Assembly (NCBI RefSeq): GCF_018881835.1
Contig: NZ_JACVPO010000002.1
Coordinates: 620,001-684,000, forward strand
Source of the DNA: Polynucleobacter hallstattensis
GTDB taxonomy: Bacteria > Pseudomonadota > Gammaproteobacteria > Burkholderiales > Burkholderiaceae
DNA length: 64,000 bases
Direction of reading: 5' to 3'
Shown: positions 38,503 to 48,079 of the stretch, piece after piece
Layout: each line of letters starts with the position of its first letter
How positions within the stretch are numbered: the stretch's first letter is position 1
Made by a program: the position numbers and the translations under genes
Notes under the pieces: model-generated
What the model was told of the DNA's origin: nothing
Databases searched by the model: none
The model's input: only the letters and a program-made list of their open reading frames with translations

Positions 38503-38875
38503 CTCTAGCCAATTTATTGGCCCGAGACAGACCTGATTCAGGTTTAGATCGTGGAGCTTGGAGTCGCCCTTAATAGACTCCCGGGGTTGCCCCTCCCCCG
38601 TTGTAATGAGGCGCAGGGTTGGTGTGCCGTATGCCGCGACCCGCGATTAGAAGACAGTTTTCAGGCGCGCGCCTGCATTGATGACCTAAAGGAGGTCTCT
38701 GCGGCGATCGTCAAGTGTGGCACCGGTTTAACAAGCTTGAACTTGGTGTACTAGGCAGTAAATGCCTGGATTTGTTTGATCCACACTCCAAAGCCGCCAA
38801 TGGGCTATGCCCCAAGCGGTATCTAACTTGTCCCTAACGCAGCGCGCAACGACACATTCCCAATAGGAGAGTGTT
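38503..38875 (+). promoter_or_regulatory. Long structured 5' leader of rne
   Basis: The 460-bp gap has no convincing gene. It holds several hairpins: ACCTGA/TCAGGT (38531-38543), GGAGTC/GACTCC (38560-38581), GGGG/CCCC (38583-38593), a GC-rich palindrome at 38662-38675, CTAGGCA/TGCCTGG (38751-38769) and a nested CCGC-GGGC/GCCC-GCGG (38794-38819). RNase E mRNA in E. coli has a 361-nt leader that RNase E itself cuts to control its level. A similar role here is inferred from length and structure only. Confidence 0.6.
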
Positions 38876-41518
38876 ATGAAACGCATGTTATTTAATGCAA
38901 CTCAACAAGAAGAGTTGCGAGTTGCCATCGTCGATGGTCAAAAACTCATCGATATCGATATCGAAGCTGCCGGTCGTGAACAACGTAAAGGCAATATTTA
39001 CAAAGGTGTTATTACTCGCATTGAGCCTTCGCTCGAAGCTTGCTTTGTAAATTACGGTGAAGAACGCCATGGCTTCCTGCCATTTAAAGAAGTTGCGCGT
39101 ACCTACTTTAAAGAAGGTATTGACGTCCGTAATGCCTCCATTAAAGATGCCTTACGTGAAGGCCAAGAAATTATTGTTCAAGTAGAAAAAGAAGAGCGTG
39201 GCCAAAAAGGCGCTGCCCTGACCTCTTTCGTCTCCTTGGCAGGTCGCTATTTGGTATTAATGCCAAACAACCCACGTGGAGGTGGTGTTTCTCGTCGTAT
39301 TGAAGGCGAAGACCGTCAAGAACTCCGTGAGGCAATGTCTCAATTAGAAGTACCGGATGGCATGAGCATCATTGCTCGTACCGCAGGTATTGGCCGCGAT
39401 GCTACTGAATTGCAATGGGATTTAAGTTATCTCATGCAGTTATGGACAGCGATTGACGAAGCCGCTAAAGGTAATTCAGCACCACTATTGATTTACCTCG
39501 AATCGAGCTTAGTGATTCGTGCGATTCGCGATTACTTCCAACCAGATATTGGTGAGATCCTCATCGATACGGATGATATCTACGAGCAAGCTGCGGCATT
39601 TATGTCAGTGGTGATGCCAGATAACCTGCCAAGAGTGAAGCGTTACCAAGACGATGTTCCATTGTTCTCCCGCTTCCAAATTGAGCACCAAATTGAAACT
39701 GCGTACTCACGTACCGTGCCATTGCCTTCGGGTGGCGCAATTGTGATTGACCACACCGAAGCTTTAGTCTCAGTCGACGTCAACTCCGCACGTGCCACGC
39801 GCGGCTCTGATATTGAAGAGACTGCTACTCGCACCAACTTAGAGGCTGCCGATGAAATCGCCCGTCAAGCACGTTTACGTGACTTGGGTGGTTTGATAGT
39901 GATCGACTTCATTGACATGGAATCAAGTAAAGCACAGAAGGATGTGGAAAATCGCTTACGCGACGCTCTGCGTCATGACCGTGCCCGTGTACAGATGGGT
40001 AAGATCTCCAAATTTGGTTTGATGGAAATGTCACGCCAGCGTTTACGCCCTGCCCTCTCTGAAGGCAGCCACGTAACTTGCCCACGTTGTAATGGCACCG
40101 GCCATATCCGCGATACCGAATCTTCTGCATTGCAAGTCTTGCGCATCATCCAAGAAGAGGCAATGAAAGAAAACACTGCTGCTATTCATACGCAAGTTCC
40201 AGTTGAAGTGGCTGCATTCTTACTCAATGAGAAACGCGCTGAAGTTATCAAGATCGAGTCACGCTTCAAAGTGAACGTCTTAATGGTTCCTAACAAGCAT
40301 TTAGAAACACCACATTACAAGCTTGAGCGTTTACGTCATGATGATCCACGTCTTGACGATCAAAAGGCCAGTTACGTGATGGCTGAAGAGGCAGCGCGTG
40401 AACTCGAAACGGATACCGCGGTAAGCCGCAAAGATGCAGATGTTAAAGTTCGCCCTGAAGCTGCTGTCAAAGGTATTACGCCAAATGCACCGGCTCCAGT
40501 AAGTCAGCCACGTCCTGCACGTACTGAAAAGATAACCGCAGAAACTGCTAGCACTGGTGGATTCTTCGGATTCATTAAGAACCTATTCTCTTCAGCACCT
40601 AAACCAGAAGCACAACCCGCTCCTAGCGCACCACGTGGTCGCAACCAAAACAATCGCAATGGCAATAACCGCAATCGTGGTCGTCGCGGCGAGCGTAACG
40701 ATCGTGCTGAGCGTCAAGTTGAAGGTGCGGTAAGCACTGAAGGTGCAAATGCAACACGCGAGGCAGGTTCAGGTAGAGGTCGTCAAGATGGTCGCAACCG
40801 AAATGGCAATAGTAATAACCGCAACCAAAACAATCCAAAACCAGAAAATCAAGCTGCGATAACTCCAGCTACTGAAGCTGCTCCTGGAACTGATGCAACT
40901 CCAAGTGTAGATGGCGAAGAGCGTCGTGGTCGTGGTCGCAACCGTCGTGGTCGTGGTCGTGGTCAACGTGGCGAGCGCACTGAGTCCACTGGTGATGCAG
41001 CAATTGCTTCTGTTGTTTCAGAAGCAACTTCATTCACCGGTCCTCCAGTAGGAATGGCGGGAGCATCTGCTTCAATGCCGATTCAGAACATTGCCCAAAG
41101 CTTTGGACATACGACTGCGCCTGTAGCTTCTAACGAAGCGAAAGAGCGGGCACCACGTGCGCCTAGAGAACCAAGAGAACAACGTGCGCCGCGTCAAAGC
41201 AATCGTACTGATCACGCTGCTCCTGCGGCTACTCCAGTCACTGCATCAGCTCCAGCAATTGAAGTGATTGCTAAACCGATGCCTGAGCTCCCTAAGGTTG
41301 CCTTCCAGGCACTCGAAGAGACTCCATTGCACAGCGTAGTTCAGTCTGCTGGCATGGTGTGGGTTGCAACAGATACTGGCAAGCATCAAGAAGCACAATC
41401 GCAAATCAAAGCAGAGCCAGAAATTTTGCCAACAGGCAGAACTCCTAAAGCTCCTGTTAGCTTGCAAAATGGTCCGATGGTTTTAGTTGAAACCGGCGGC
41501 CAAGAAAAAACGGTTTAA
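38876..41518 (+). CDS. rne: Ribonuclease E
   Basis: 880 residues. The N-terminal catalytic half has an S1 domain (about 38-120) and the DNase I-like domain with catalytic D301 (VDVNS) and D344 (IVIDFID). The zinc link CPRC at 402-405 holds the tetramer together. The C-terminal half is low-complexity: an Arg/Asn-rich RNA-binding stretch (about 580-700), then Ala/Pro/Glu-rich linkers that probably dock degradosome partners. It starts mRNA decay and matures rRNA and tRNA. An AGGAG site precedes the ATG. Confidence 0.97.
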   Translation: MKRMLFNATQQEELRVAIVDGQKLIDIDIEAAGREQRKGNIYKGVITRIEPSLEACFVNYGEERHGFLPFKEVARTYFKEGIDVRNASIKDALREGQEIIVQVEKEERGQKGAALTSFVSLAGRYLVLMPNNPRGGGVSRRIEGEDRQELREAMSQLEVPDGMSIIARTAGIGRDATELQWDLSYLMQLWTAIDEAAKGNSAPLLIYLESSLVIRAIRDYFQPDIGEILIDTDDIYEQAAAFMSVVMPDNLPRVKRYQDDVPLFSRFQIEHQIETAYSRTVPLPSGGAIVIDHTEALVSVDVNSARATRGSDIEETATRTNLEAADEIARQARLRDLGGLIVIDFIDMESSKAQKDVENRLRDALRHDRARVQMGKISKFGLMEMSRQRLRPALSEGSHVTCPRCNGTGHIRDTESSALQVLRIIQEEAMKENTAAIHTQVPVEVAAFLLNEKRAEVIKIESRFKVNVLMVPNKHLETPHYKLERLRHDDPRLDDQKASYVMAEEAARELETDTAVSRKDADVKVRPEAAVKGITPNAPAPVSQPRPARTEKITAETASTGGFFGFIKNLFSSAPKPEAQPAPSAPRGRNQNNRNGNNRNRGRRGERNDRAERQVEGAVSTEGANATREAGSGRGRQDGRNRNGNSNNRNQNNPKPENQAAITPATEAAPGTDATPSVDGEERRGRGRNRRGRGRGQRGERTESTGDAAIASVVSEATSFTGPPVGMAGASASMPIQNIAQSFGHTTAPVASNEAKERAPRAPREPREQRAPRQSNRTDHAAPAATPVTASAPAIEVIAKPMPELPKVAFQALEETPLHSVVQSAGMVWVATDTGKHQEAQSQIKAEPEILPTGRTPKAPVSLQNGPMVLVETGGQEKTV

Positions 41519-41600
41519 TCCAATTTCTCCAGACTGCTATTTATCCCACAAAGATATTTGGCAGTTTGGCAGAAACACGGTTTCATAGCCATAATTACGC

Positions 41601-42713
41601 ATGGTTGAAAAAGTAATCCCCATACGTTTAGATGAAGGTAAAGGCCTTACGCCGTCCATACCAGGACAGCTCTTGGCTGCGAGCACCTCAACCAAAGATA
41701 CCCGCGGACGCCCGCTACGAGATTTACGCATCTCCGTCACTGATCGCTGTAATTTCCGCTGCACCTATTGCATGCCTAAGGAAATCTTCGACAAAGACTA
41801 CCCCTATCTCTCCCATAATGAATTGCTCAGCTTTGAAGAGATCACCCGCTTAACAACCGTCTTTGCCTCGCTAGGTGTTGAAAAAATTCGTCTCACTGGT
41901 GGCGAGCCTTTACTTCGTAAAAATCTCGAAGTACTGATTGAGATGCTGGCTAAGATTCACACTACGGCAGATCAACCGCTTGATCTCACCTTAACTACTA
42001 ATGGCAGTATTTTGCGCAAAAAGGCGGCCGCATTAAAAGCGGCAGGCTTGCATCGCCTCACCATTAGCCTTGATGGCCTGAATGATGACATCTTCAAGAA
42101 AATGAATGATGTCGACTTTCCAGTTACGGATGTACTTGATGGAATTGCAGCAGCTCAAGAGGCGGGCTTTACCAATCTCAAAGTGAATATGGTGGTTAAG
42201 AAGGGAACGAACGACCAAGAAATTATTGGCATGGCCAAGCATTTCAAAGGTAGCGGTGTAACACTGCGCTTTATTGAATTTATGGATGTAGGTAGCTCTA
42301 ACGGCTGGAATATGTCTCAGGTACTTCCCTCTCAAGAGGTCGCTAATCGGATTCATGCCGTCTTTCCAATAGAAGCTATTGAGGCTAACTATCCTGGTGA
42401 AGTGGCTCAACGCTGGCGCTATCTTGATGGCTCTGGTGAAATTGGCTTTATTTCTAGTGTCACACAAACTTTTTGTCACGAATGCACGCGTGCTCGCATC
42501 TCTACGGATGGTCAGCTGTATCTCTGCTTATTCGCAAATGAAGGCTTTGATTTCAAAACGCTATTGCGTTCTGGAAGAAGTGATTTAGAAATTGCTAATG
42601 CCATCATGTCGACATGGTCAGGACGTAATGATCACTACTCAGAGATTCGAGGATCTAACACCGCTGAATCGAATTCCGCTCGCAAAGTAGAGATGTCTTA
42701 CATCGGCGGCTAA
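41601..42713 (+). CDS. moaA: GTP 3',8-cyclase
   Basis: A 370-residue radical SAM enzyme with the cluster cysteines C50, C54 and C57 (CNFRCTYC), a second cluster site in the C-terminal half (CHECTRAR and LYLC) and the conserved GG end needed for activity. It performs the first step of molybdopterin synthesis. It is about 30 residues longer at the N-terminus than the E. coli enzyme. The stop overlaps mobA in TAATG. Confidence 0.96.
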   Translation: MVEKVIPIRLDEGKGLTPSIPGQLLAASTSTKDTRGRPLRDLRISVTDRCNFRCTYCMPKEIFDKDYPYLSHNELLSFEEITRLTTVFASLGVEKIRLTGGEPLLRKNLEVLIEMLAKIHTTADQPLDLTLTTNGSILRKKAAALKAAGLHRLTISLDGLNDDIFKKMNDVDFPVTDVLDGIAAAQEAGFTNLKVNMVVKKGTNDQEIIGMAKHFKGSGVTLRFIEFMDVGSSNGWNMSQVLPSQEVANRIHAVFPIEAIEANYPGEVAQRWRYLDGSGEIGFISSVTQTFCHECTRARISTDGQLYLCLFANEGFDFKTLLRSGRSDLEIANAIMSTWSGRNDHYSEIRGSNTAESNSARKVEMSYIGG

Positions 42714-43318
42714 TGATTACCTCAGAAGACATTACTGGACTCATCTTGGCGGGAGGCCGCGCCCAAAGAATGGGTGGCATTGATAAGGGCTTAATTCCCT
42801 TTCATAGCAAACCTCTAATTGAATCCGCCATCAGCCGACTCAAACCCCAAGTCAGTACTATTCTGATTAATGCTAACCGCAGTATTACTAAATATTCGCA
42901 CTACGGCTATCCAGTACTCATGGATGAAACTCCGGATTTTTCTGGCCCACTAGCTGGCTTCTCAGTTGGACTGAAGCATTGCAAAACGCCCTACTTGCTG
43001 ACATCGCCTTGCGACTCCCCTTTGCTGCCTACCGATCTTGCCGAAAAGATGGCACACCAATTGGAAAGTAATGATTTAGAGCTCGTTTTTGCCTCTTCAA
43101 AAGAAGATGACGGCAAGATTTGGTCGCAACCAGTTTTCTGTTTAATGAAAACTGATTTACAGGATTCTTTAGATGCCTTTTTAAGTAAAGGGGATTTGAA
43201 AATTGACCGCTGGTTTAAAGAATTACGTTCTGGCACTGTAGTTTTCGAAAACCCTCAAGCATTTGCCAATGTGAACACACCAGAAGAATTAGCTGCCTTA
43301 GAAAAGGTATCTTCATGA
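42713..43318 (+). CDS. mobA: Molybdenum cofactor guanylyltransferase
   Basis: 201 residues with the nucleotide-binding start LILAGGRAQRMGGIDKGL and the metal site SPCDSPLLP. It joins GMP to molybdopterin for enzymes of the DMSO-reductase family. It overlaps moaA by one base and moeA by an ATGA junction, a tightly coupled three-gene set. Confidence 0.95.
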   Translation: MITSEDITGLILAGGRAQRMGGIDKGLIPFHSKPLIESAISRLKPQVSTILINANRSITKYSHYGYPVLMDETPDFSGPLAGFSVGLKHCKTPYLLTSPCDSPLLPTDLAEKMAHQLESNDLELVFASSKEDDGKIWSQPVFCLMKTDLQDSLDAFLSKGDLKIDRWFKELRSGTVVFENPQAFANVNTPEELAALEKVSS

Positions 43319-44637
43319 CCGATTTAATCAAGCACTCCCCAAACAGCCCCATTCTCTTGACTGCCTCACTCCATGTGGATGAAGCACGTAAGGCTATCTC
43401 AGACCTAGTCAATGAATTACTTCTCGAGTCTCGCAAGCTGAATAATGCGAGTGATATTGAGTTAGTCACCTTGGATCAAGCGATTAATCGCATTTTGGCG
43501 GAAGATTTGCTGTCCCCGATTGATGTCCCTGCTGCCGATAACTCTGCCATGGATGGCTTCGCCTTTAATGGCGATTGCCTAGGAAATAGCGAAGCCATAG
43601 CTACCTTGAAGATTGTTGGTACAGCCTATGCTGGCAAGCCTTATGAAGGGCTTGTTGGCCCAGGTGAATGCCTCAAGATTATGACTGGCGCCCTCATGCC
43701 CAATGGCTGCGATACCGTCATTCCTCAGGAATTTACAGAATCCGCAAGTGAGTCAACCGTGGGTTTTAAACAAAATCAAGTGAAGCGTGGAGAGAACCGC
43801 CGCTTACGTGGCGAAGACTTGCAAAGAGATAAAGCCGCTATTGCAGCCGGTCGATTGTTGCGACCGTCAGATCTTGGTCTAGCTGCTTCGTTAGGTATTG
43901 CTAGTCTAAAGGTGCATCGCAAACTCAAAGTGGCTATTCTTTCCTCTGGAGATGAATTGCGCTCTCTTGGACAAGCTCTTGATACGGGCAGTATTTATGA
44001 CAGTAATCGCTATAGCCTGACAGGCTTACTCAATCGACTCAATCTAGAAATTATTGACTGCGGCATTGTGCGTGATGATCCCGCCTCACTCAAAGCCGCC
44101 TTCGTAGATGCAGCCTCTAGAGCAGATGTTCTGATCTCTTCTGGCGGAGTCTCTGTTGGTGAGGCAGACTTTACCAAACAGATCATGCAAGAACTGGGTG
44201 ACGTAGGCTTTTGGAAAATCGCCATGCGCCCAGGACGCCCCATGGCCTTTGGGATGCTCAAGTCAATTGATGGATCTAGCCGCAAGACCCTCTTCTTTGG
44301 TCTGCCTGGCAATCCCGTTGCAGTGATGGTGACCTTCTACCAATTTGTTCGCTCAGCTTTATTACAACTCAACGGCGCAAGCCAGACTGAGCAGCTAATG
44401 ACCCAAGCGATTGCCGAGGCACCGATCCGGAAAAAACCGGGCCGAACAGAATTTCAGCGTGCCGTTATGGGGCGTGGACCTGATGGGAAGCCGACGGTCA
44501 AGTTAACCGGCAGCCAAGGTGCTGGAATTTTGCGATCGATGAGCGAGGCAAATTGCTTTGTAATCTTGTCTCATGAGCAAGGAAATGTAGCAGCCGGTGA
44601 ATGGGTAGATGTGGCGCTTTTCGACGGACTGCTTTAA
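43315..44637 (+). CDS. moeA: Molybdopterin molybdenumtransferase
   Basis: A 440-residue MoeA with ADNSAMDGFAF near residue 78, MTGALMPNGCDTVIPQE, and the C-terminal GLPGNPVAVMVTF. It inserts molybdate into adenylated molybdopterin. The partner mog gene, which makes that adenylate, is 14 kb away at 58871. Confidence 0.96.
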   Translation: MTDLIKHSPNSPILLTASLHVDEARKAISDLVNELLLESRKLNNASDIELVTLDQAINRILAEDLLSPIDVPAADNSAMDGFAFNGDCLGNSEAIATLKIVGTAYAGKPYEGLVGPGECLKIMTGALMPNGCDTVIPQEFTESASESTVGFKQNQVKRGENRRLRGEDLQRDKAAIAAGRLLRPSDLGLAASLGIASLKVHRKLKVAILSSGDELRSLGQALDTGSIYDSNRYSLTGLLNRLNLEIIDCGIVRDDPASLKAAFVDAASRADVLISSGGVSVGEADFTKQIMQELGDVGFWKIAMRPGRPMAFGMLKSIDGSSRKTLFFGLPGNPVAVMVTFYQFVRSALLQLNGASQTEQLMTQAIAEAPIRKKPGRTEFQRAVMGRGPDGKPTVKLTGSQGAGILRSMSEANCFVILSHEQGNVAAGEWVDVALFDGLL

Positions 44638-44648
44638 GATTGCACCTC

Positions 44649-44942
44649 ATGAAACTCACCAAAAAAGAAATTGCCTTCGTAGATCCAATGCATACCGCCA
44701 AAACCCTGGTTTTGGTTTATCTCTGCTTCTCTGTACCGATTGTGTTGTTAGCCTTGTTTGTAGCCTTCATTCGTGACGGTGCCATTCCTGGGTTTACCGT
44801 TCTCTCTGCATTGATTCTGAATGCCCTACTTGGTTTTGCTTTACTGTGGATTGCTTGCAAGGTCTACAACTGGGTCGCAGGTAAATTTGGTGGCATTGAA
44901 CTTGCTCTTCGTGAGCTCCCAGAAGAAATTGAAGCAGATTAA
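44649..44942 (+). CDS. Small membrane protein of unknown function
   Basis: 97 residues with two membrane helices (about 17-40 and 46-70) and a charged acidic C-terminal tail. ATG at 44649 starts MKLTKKEIAFVD, 11 bp after the moeA stop; the frame is open further into moeA, but that part is not plausible. It may be co-transcribed with the molybdenum cofactor genes. I recognise no family. Confidence 0.65.
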   Translation: MKLTKKEIAFVDPMHTAKTLVLVYLCFSVPIVLLALFVAFIRDGAIPGFTVLSALILNALLGFALLWIACKVYNWVAGKFGGIELALRELPEEIEAD

Positions 44943-44950
44943 GTTTTCAG

Positions 44951-45937
44951 CTAGGCTTTAAATACCTCTGTATTAATTAAGCTTGGTGGCTTCTTCCCAT
45001 TAAGCGCAGCTCGCAAATTCTCCACTGCAAGATCCACCATCGCTCTACGCGTTTTTTCTGTAGCACTAGCAATGTGCGGAGCCAACACAATATTGCTGCA
45101 CTTGAGCAACTCTGGATGCACTTGAGGTTCACCCTCAAAAACATCTAAGCCCGCCGCGAAGATCTTGCCACTTTGCAATGCTTTTGCTAAAGCCTCATCA
45201 TCCACAATACCGCCACGGGCAATATTGATTAGAGTAGCGGTGGGTTTCATCAGGGCAATTTCTGATGCGCCAATCGTATGATGATTTTGAGGTGTGTAAG
45301 GCAGAACAAGTACAACATGATCCGCGGTTCGAAGTAGCTCTTCTTTGGAGACATAACTCGCTCCACACGCTTTTTCATTTGCCTCAGATAAACGGCTTCG
45401 GTTGTGATAAATCACTTTCATTCCAAAACCGAGTGCACGCTTTGCAATGCCTTGACCAATACGACCCATGCCAATAATGCCAATGGTGCTGTGATGTAAA
45501 TCCATCCCCAAGGGATTATTCACAATCGACCACTGATCCCATTTTCCCGCCCTCACCCAATGCTCGGATTCGGTAATTCGTCTGGCAGTTGCCATTAGTA
45601 AAGCAAAGCCAAAATCAGCAGTGGTGTCAGTAAGAACATCGGGAGTATTGGTAGCCATCACCCCCGATAAGCTCATCGCAGGAACATCAAAATTGTTATA
45701 GCCAACTGAAATATTCGCCGCTATTTTTAAATCTTTAGCATTCTGCAAAGCACTTGCATCTATTCGCTCGCTACCAGTTACCAATGCACCGACTACGTTT
45801 GACAGTTCTTTTTGTAACTCTGCTGGAGTAAATACTCGATCGGCCTGATTAGATCGAACCTGAAAGGATTTCTCCAGCTCCGCTAGTTGATCAGAAAAGA
45901 TTGCTCTACTTACTAAGATCTTTGGTTTATTGCTCAT
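44951..45937 (-). CDS. D-2-hydroxyacid dehydrogenase, glyoxylate/hydroxypyruvate reductase-like
   Basis: 328 residues with the NAD(P)-binding GMGRIGQGIAKR, catalytic Arg in NIARGGIVDD, Glu in FEGEP and His in APHIASAT. The closest known roles are reduction of glyoxylate, hydroxypyruvate or 2-keto acids. It is divergent from a TRAP transporter operon, so it may process an imported hydroxy or keto acid; that link is inferred. Confidence 0.9.
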   Translation of the reverse strand: MSNKPKILVSRAIFSDQLAELEKSFQVRSNQADRVFTPAELQKELSNVVGALVTGSERIDASALQNAKDLKIAANISVGYNNFDVPAMSLSGVMATNTPDVLTDTTADFGFALLMATARRITESEHWVRAGKWDQWSIVNNPLGMDLHHSTIGIIGMGRIGQGIAKRALGFGMKVIYHNRSRLSEANEKACGASYVSKEELLRTADHVVLVLPYTPQNHHTIGASEIALMKPTATLINIARGGIVDDEALAKALQSGKIFAAGLDVFEGEPQVHPELLKCSNIVLAPHIASATEKTRRAMVDLAVENLRAALNGKKPPSLINTEVFKA

Positions 45938-46132
45938 TTATATCCTTTTGATCTGGCCATTTACCCAATGCCAAATATTTTTAGTCAGCTCAATGTTGAA
46001 GAATGGGACGAAATTTGATGCAATGCAACATAGATACCATGCTAGTTTCTATAAATTTTTAACTTATTAGACCAATATTAAGGGGAAACCCCCAATCTTA
46101 CTTGCTCCAATTTTAAGAAACTTTGTTTAATA

Positions 46133-46160
46133 TTGAACAGATAAGCAGTATTTTTATAAT
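46133..46160 (+). promoter_or_regulatory. Promoter of the TRAP transporter operon
   Basis: TTGAAC at 46133-46138 and TATAAT at 46155-46160 are 16 bp apart, close to the sigma-70 consensus. A short GGGG-AAA-CCCC hairpin lies 40 bp upstream. The AGGAG ribosome site and the ATG at 46182 follow. Confidence 0.65.
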
Positions 46161-46181
46161 AAACGACCACAGGAGATTTAG

Positions 46182-47297
46182 ATGTCAGAAACTAATAACA
46201 CTAGCCCACGCCGTAAGTTTCTTAAAAGTGCTGCTGTAGGAACTGCCGGTGCAGCCGCAATGGGTTTCCCAATGATTTCAAGTGCGCAAACCGTGAACCT
46301 GCGCTTTCAGTCCACTTGGCCAGCTAAAGATATTTTCCACGAGTATGCGAATGATTACGCAACTAAGGTAAATGCCATGTCAGGTGGTCGACTGAAGATT
46401 GAGGTATTGCCTGCTGGTTCAGTAGTTAAAGCTTTTGATATGTTAGATGCTGTATCTAGCGGTACTTTAGACGGTGGCCATGGCGTTTTGGCTTACTGGT
46501 ACGGTAAAAGTCCGGCATTAGCTCTGTGGGGATCAGGTCCAGCCTTTGGTATGGATGCCAATACTCTCCTATCTTGGAACCAATATGGTGGCGGTCAGCA
46601 ATTGCTTAATGAAATCTACAACGACCTCAAACTCGATGTAGTCTCCTTCCCATATGGCCCAATGCCAACCCAGCCATTAGGTTGGTTTAAAAAGCCAATT
46701 GCAAAAGCAGACGACCTAAAGGGCTTGAAATATCGTACCGTTGGCCTCTCTATTGAGATCTTTACAGATATGGGCGCATCAGTTCAAGCTCTACCTGGCG
46801 GAGAAATCATTCCAGCAATGGACCGCGGTGTTTTAGATGCTGCTGAATTTAATAATGCTTCTTCAGACCGTCTCCTTGGATTCCCTGACGTATCTAAAGT
46901 CAATATGCTTCAAAGCTTCCATCAGAGCTCAGAGCAATTTGAAATTATCTTCAATAAGAAGAAATTCAACTCCTTACCTGCAGATCTCCAGGCAATTCTG
47001 TCATACGGAACCCAAGCAGCTTCTGCAGATATGTCATGGAAAGCAATTGATCGCTACTCCAAAGACTTTGTTGAACTACAAACCAAAGACAAGGTGAAGT
47101 TCTACGCTACACCGAAGTCTATTTTGGTGGCCCAATTGAATGCCTGGGATAAGATTATTGCGAAGAAAGCCTCTGAACTCCCAATGTTCAAGAAAGTGCT
47201 GGATTCACAAAAAGCCTTTGCTCAACGCGCAGTTCGCTGGGATTTGCTCACCAACGTCGATATGAAGATTGCCTACGACCACTACTTCAAGGGCTAA
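46182..47297 (+). CDS. TRAP transporter substrate-binding protein (DctP family)
   Basis: 371 residues with a Tat-type signal (SPRRKFLK, then an Ala-rich hydrophobic stretch, cleavage near SSAQ). The mature part is a periplasmic DctP/TakP-like solute receptor: PAGSVVKAFDMLDAV near residue 85 and KYRTVGLSIEIF with the carboxylate-binding Arg. It should bind an organic acid and pass it to the DctQ/DctM permease encoded next. The ligand cannot be told from sequence. Confidence 0.92.
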   Translation: MSETNNTSPRRKFLKSAAVGTAGAAAMGFPMISSAQTVNLRFQSTWPAKDIFHEYANDYATKVNAMSGGRLKIEVLPAGSVVKAFDMLDAVSSGTLDGGHGVLAYWYGKSPALALWGSGPAFGMDANTLLSWNQYGGGQQLLNEIYNDLKLDVVSFPYGPMPTQPLGWFKKPIAKADDLKGLKYRTVGLSIEIFTDMGASVQALPGGEIIPAMDRGVLDAAEFNNASSDRLLGFPDVSKVNMLQSFHQSSEQFEIIFNKKKFNSLPADLQAILSYGTQAASADMSWKAIDRYSKDFVELQTKDKVKFYATPKSILVAQLNAWDKIIAKKASELPMFKKVLDSQKAFAQRAVRWDLLTNVDMKIAYDHYFKG

Positions 47298-47336
47298 TGA
47301 GGCAAATTTGCCTTTATAATTTACTGTGTGTATCTC

Positions 47337-47367
47337 AACCGGACGGTACCCCCGTCCGGTTTTTTTA
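47337..47367 (+). terminator. Terminator inside the TRAP operon
   Basis: A perfect 10-bp GC-rich stem (47337-47346 with 47352-47361) runs into T residues, between the binding-protein gene and dctQ. Such partial terminators let the binding protein be made in excess over the permease. Confidence 0.88.
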
Positions 47368-47410
47368 CATCTGCCCAAAGAAATAGATTAATGTTTTAGG
47401 AGAGTGGTTT

Positions 47411-48079
47411 ATGGATAAATTCATGCTAAGAGTCGACGAGATCAGCACCTTCGTTGGCAAAGCTGCTGCTTGGCTAGTCGTCCTTTTGATGCTCATGGTC
47501 TTTACGGATGTTGTGAGACGCTATGCATTTAATTCCCCATCAGCATGGATTGGCGAGTTATCTGTCATGGCCTACGGGACTATGTTTATGTTATGCGGCG
47601 CCTATACCTTGGCACAAAATGGACACGTTCGAGGTGACTTCCTTTATGGATCGATGAAGCCCCGAACACAGGCAACTCTAGATTTGATTTTGTACATCGC
47701 TTTTTTCCTACCCGGAATTACTGCTTTGGTTTATGCCGGCTATACCTATGCTGCAGAATCTTGGCGCATTGGTGAGCACACCACCCAAATTGCAAATGGT
47801 CCCCCACTCTACCCTTTTAAGACCATCATTCCAGTTGCAGGAGCATTTGTACTGCTGCAAGGTTTTGTTGAGATTATGCGTTGCATTATTTGTATTAAAT
47901 CCGGCGAATGGCCAGCACGCTTAAAAGATGCCGCAGAAATCGACGTAGTTGAACAGCAATTGGCTGCTTCTACTCACGTTGATGAAGAGGCCCGTCAACA
48001 AGCAATTAAAAATGCTAAATCCATCGATGAAGCAGCTCATCATCGCATTGGTCAAACTAAAGAGATAAATCATGAGTGA
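47411..48079 (+). CDS. TRAP transporter small permease (DctQ family)
   Basis: 222 residues with four membrane helices (about 15-35, 50-70, 92-112 and 138-160) and the family motif RRYAFNSPSAWIGEL. A charged, probably cytoplasmic C-terminal tail of about 45 residues is longer than in typical DctQ. A GGAG ribosome site precedes the ATG, and the gene overlaps dctM by 8 bp. Confidence 0.92.
   Translation: MDKFMLRVDEISTFVGKAAAWLVVLLMLMVFTDVVRRYAFNSPSAWIGELSVMAYGTMFMLCGAYTLAQNGHVRGDFLYGSMKPRTQATLDLILYIAFFLPGITALVYAGYTYAAESWRIGEHTTQIANGPPLYPFKTIIPVAGAFVLLQGFVEIMRCIICIKSGEWPARLKDAAEIDVVEQQLAASTHVDEEARQQAIKNAKSIDEAAHHRIGQTKEINHE

Noticed and set aside
38551..38754. A 67-codon open frame in the rne leader
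   Set aside because: No ribosome site, no recognisable protein character, and it runs through several hairpins of the leader.
40623..40966. Minus-strand open frames rich in His/Cys/Thr opposite RNase E
   Set aside because: They mirror the repetitive Arg/Asn codons of the RNase E C-terminal half and are a composition effect.
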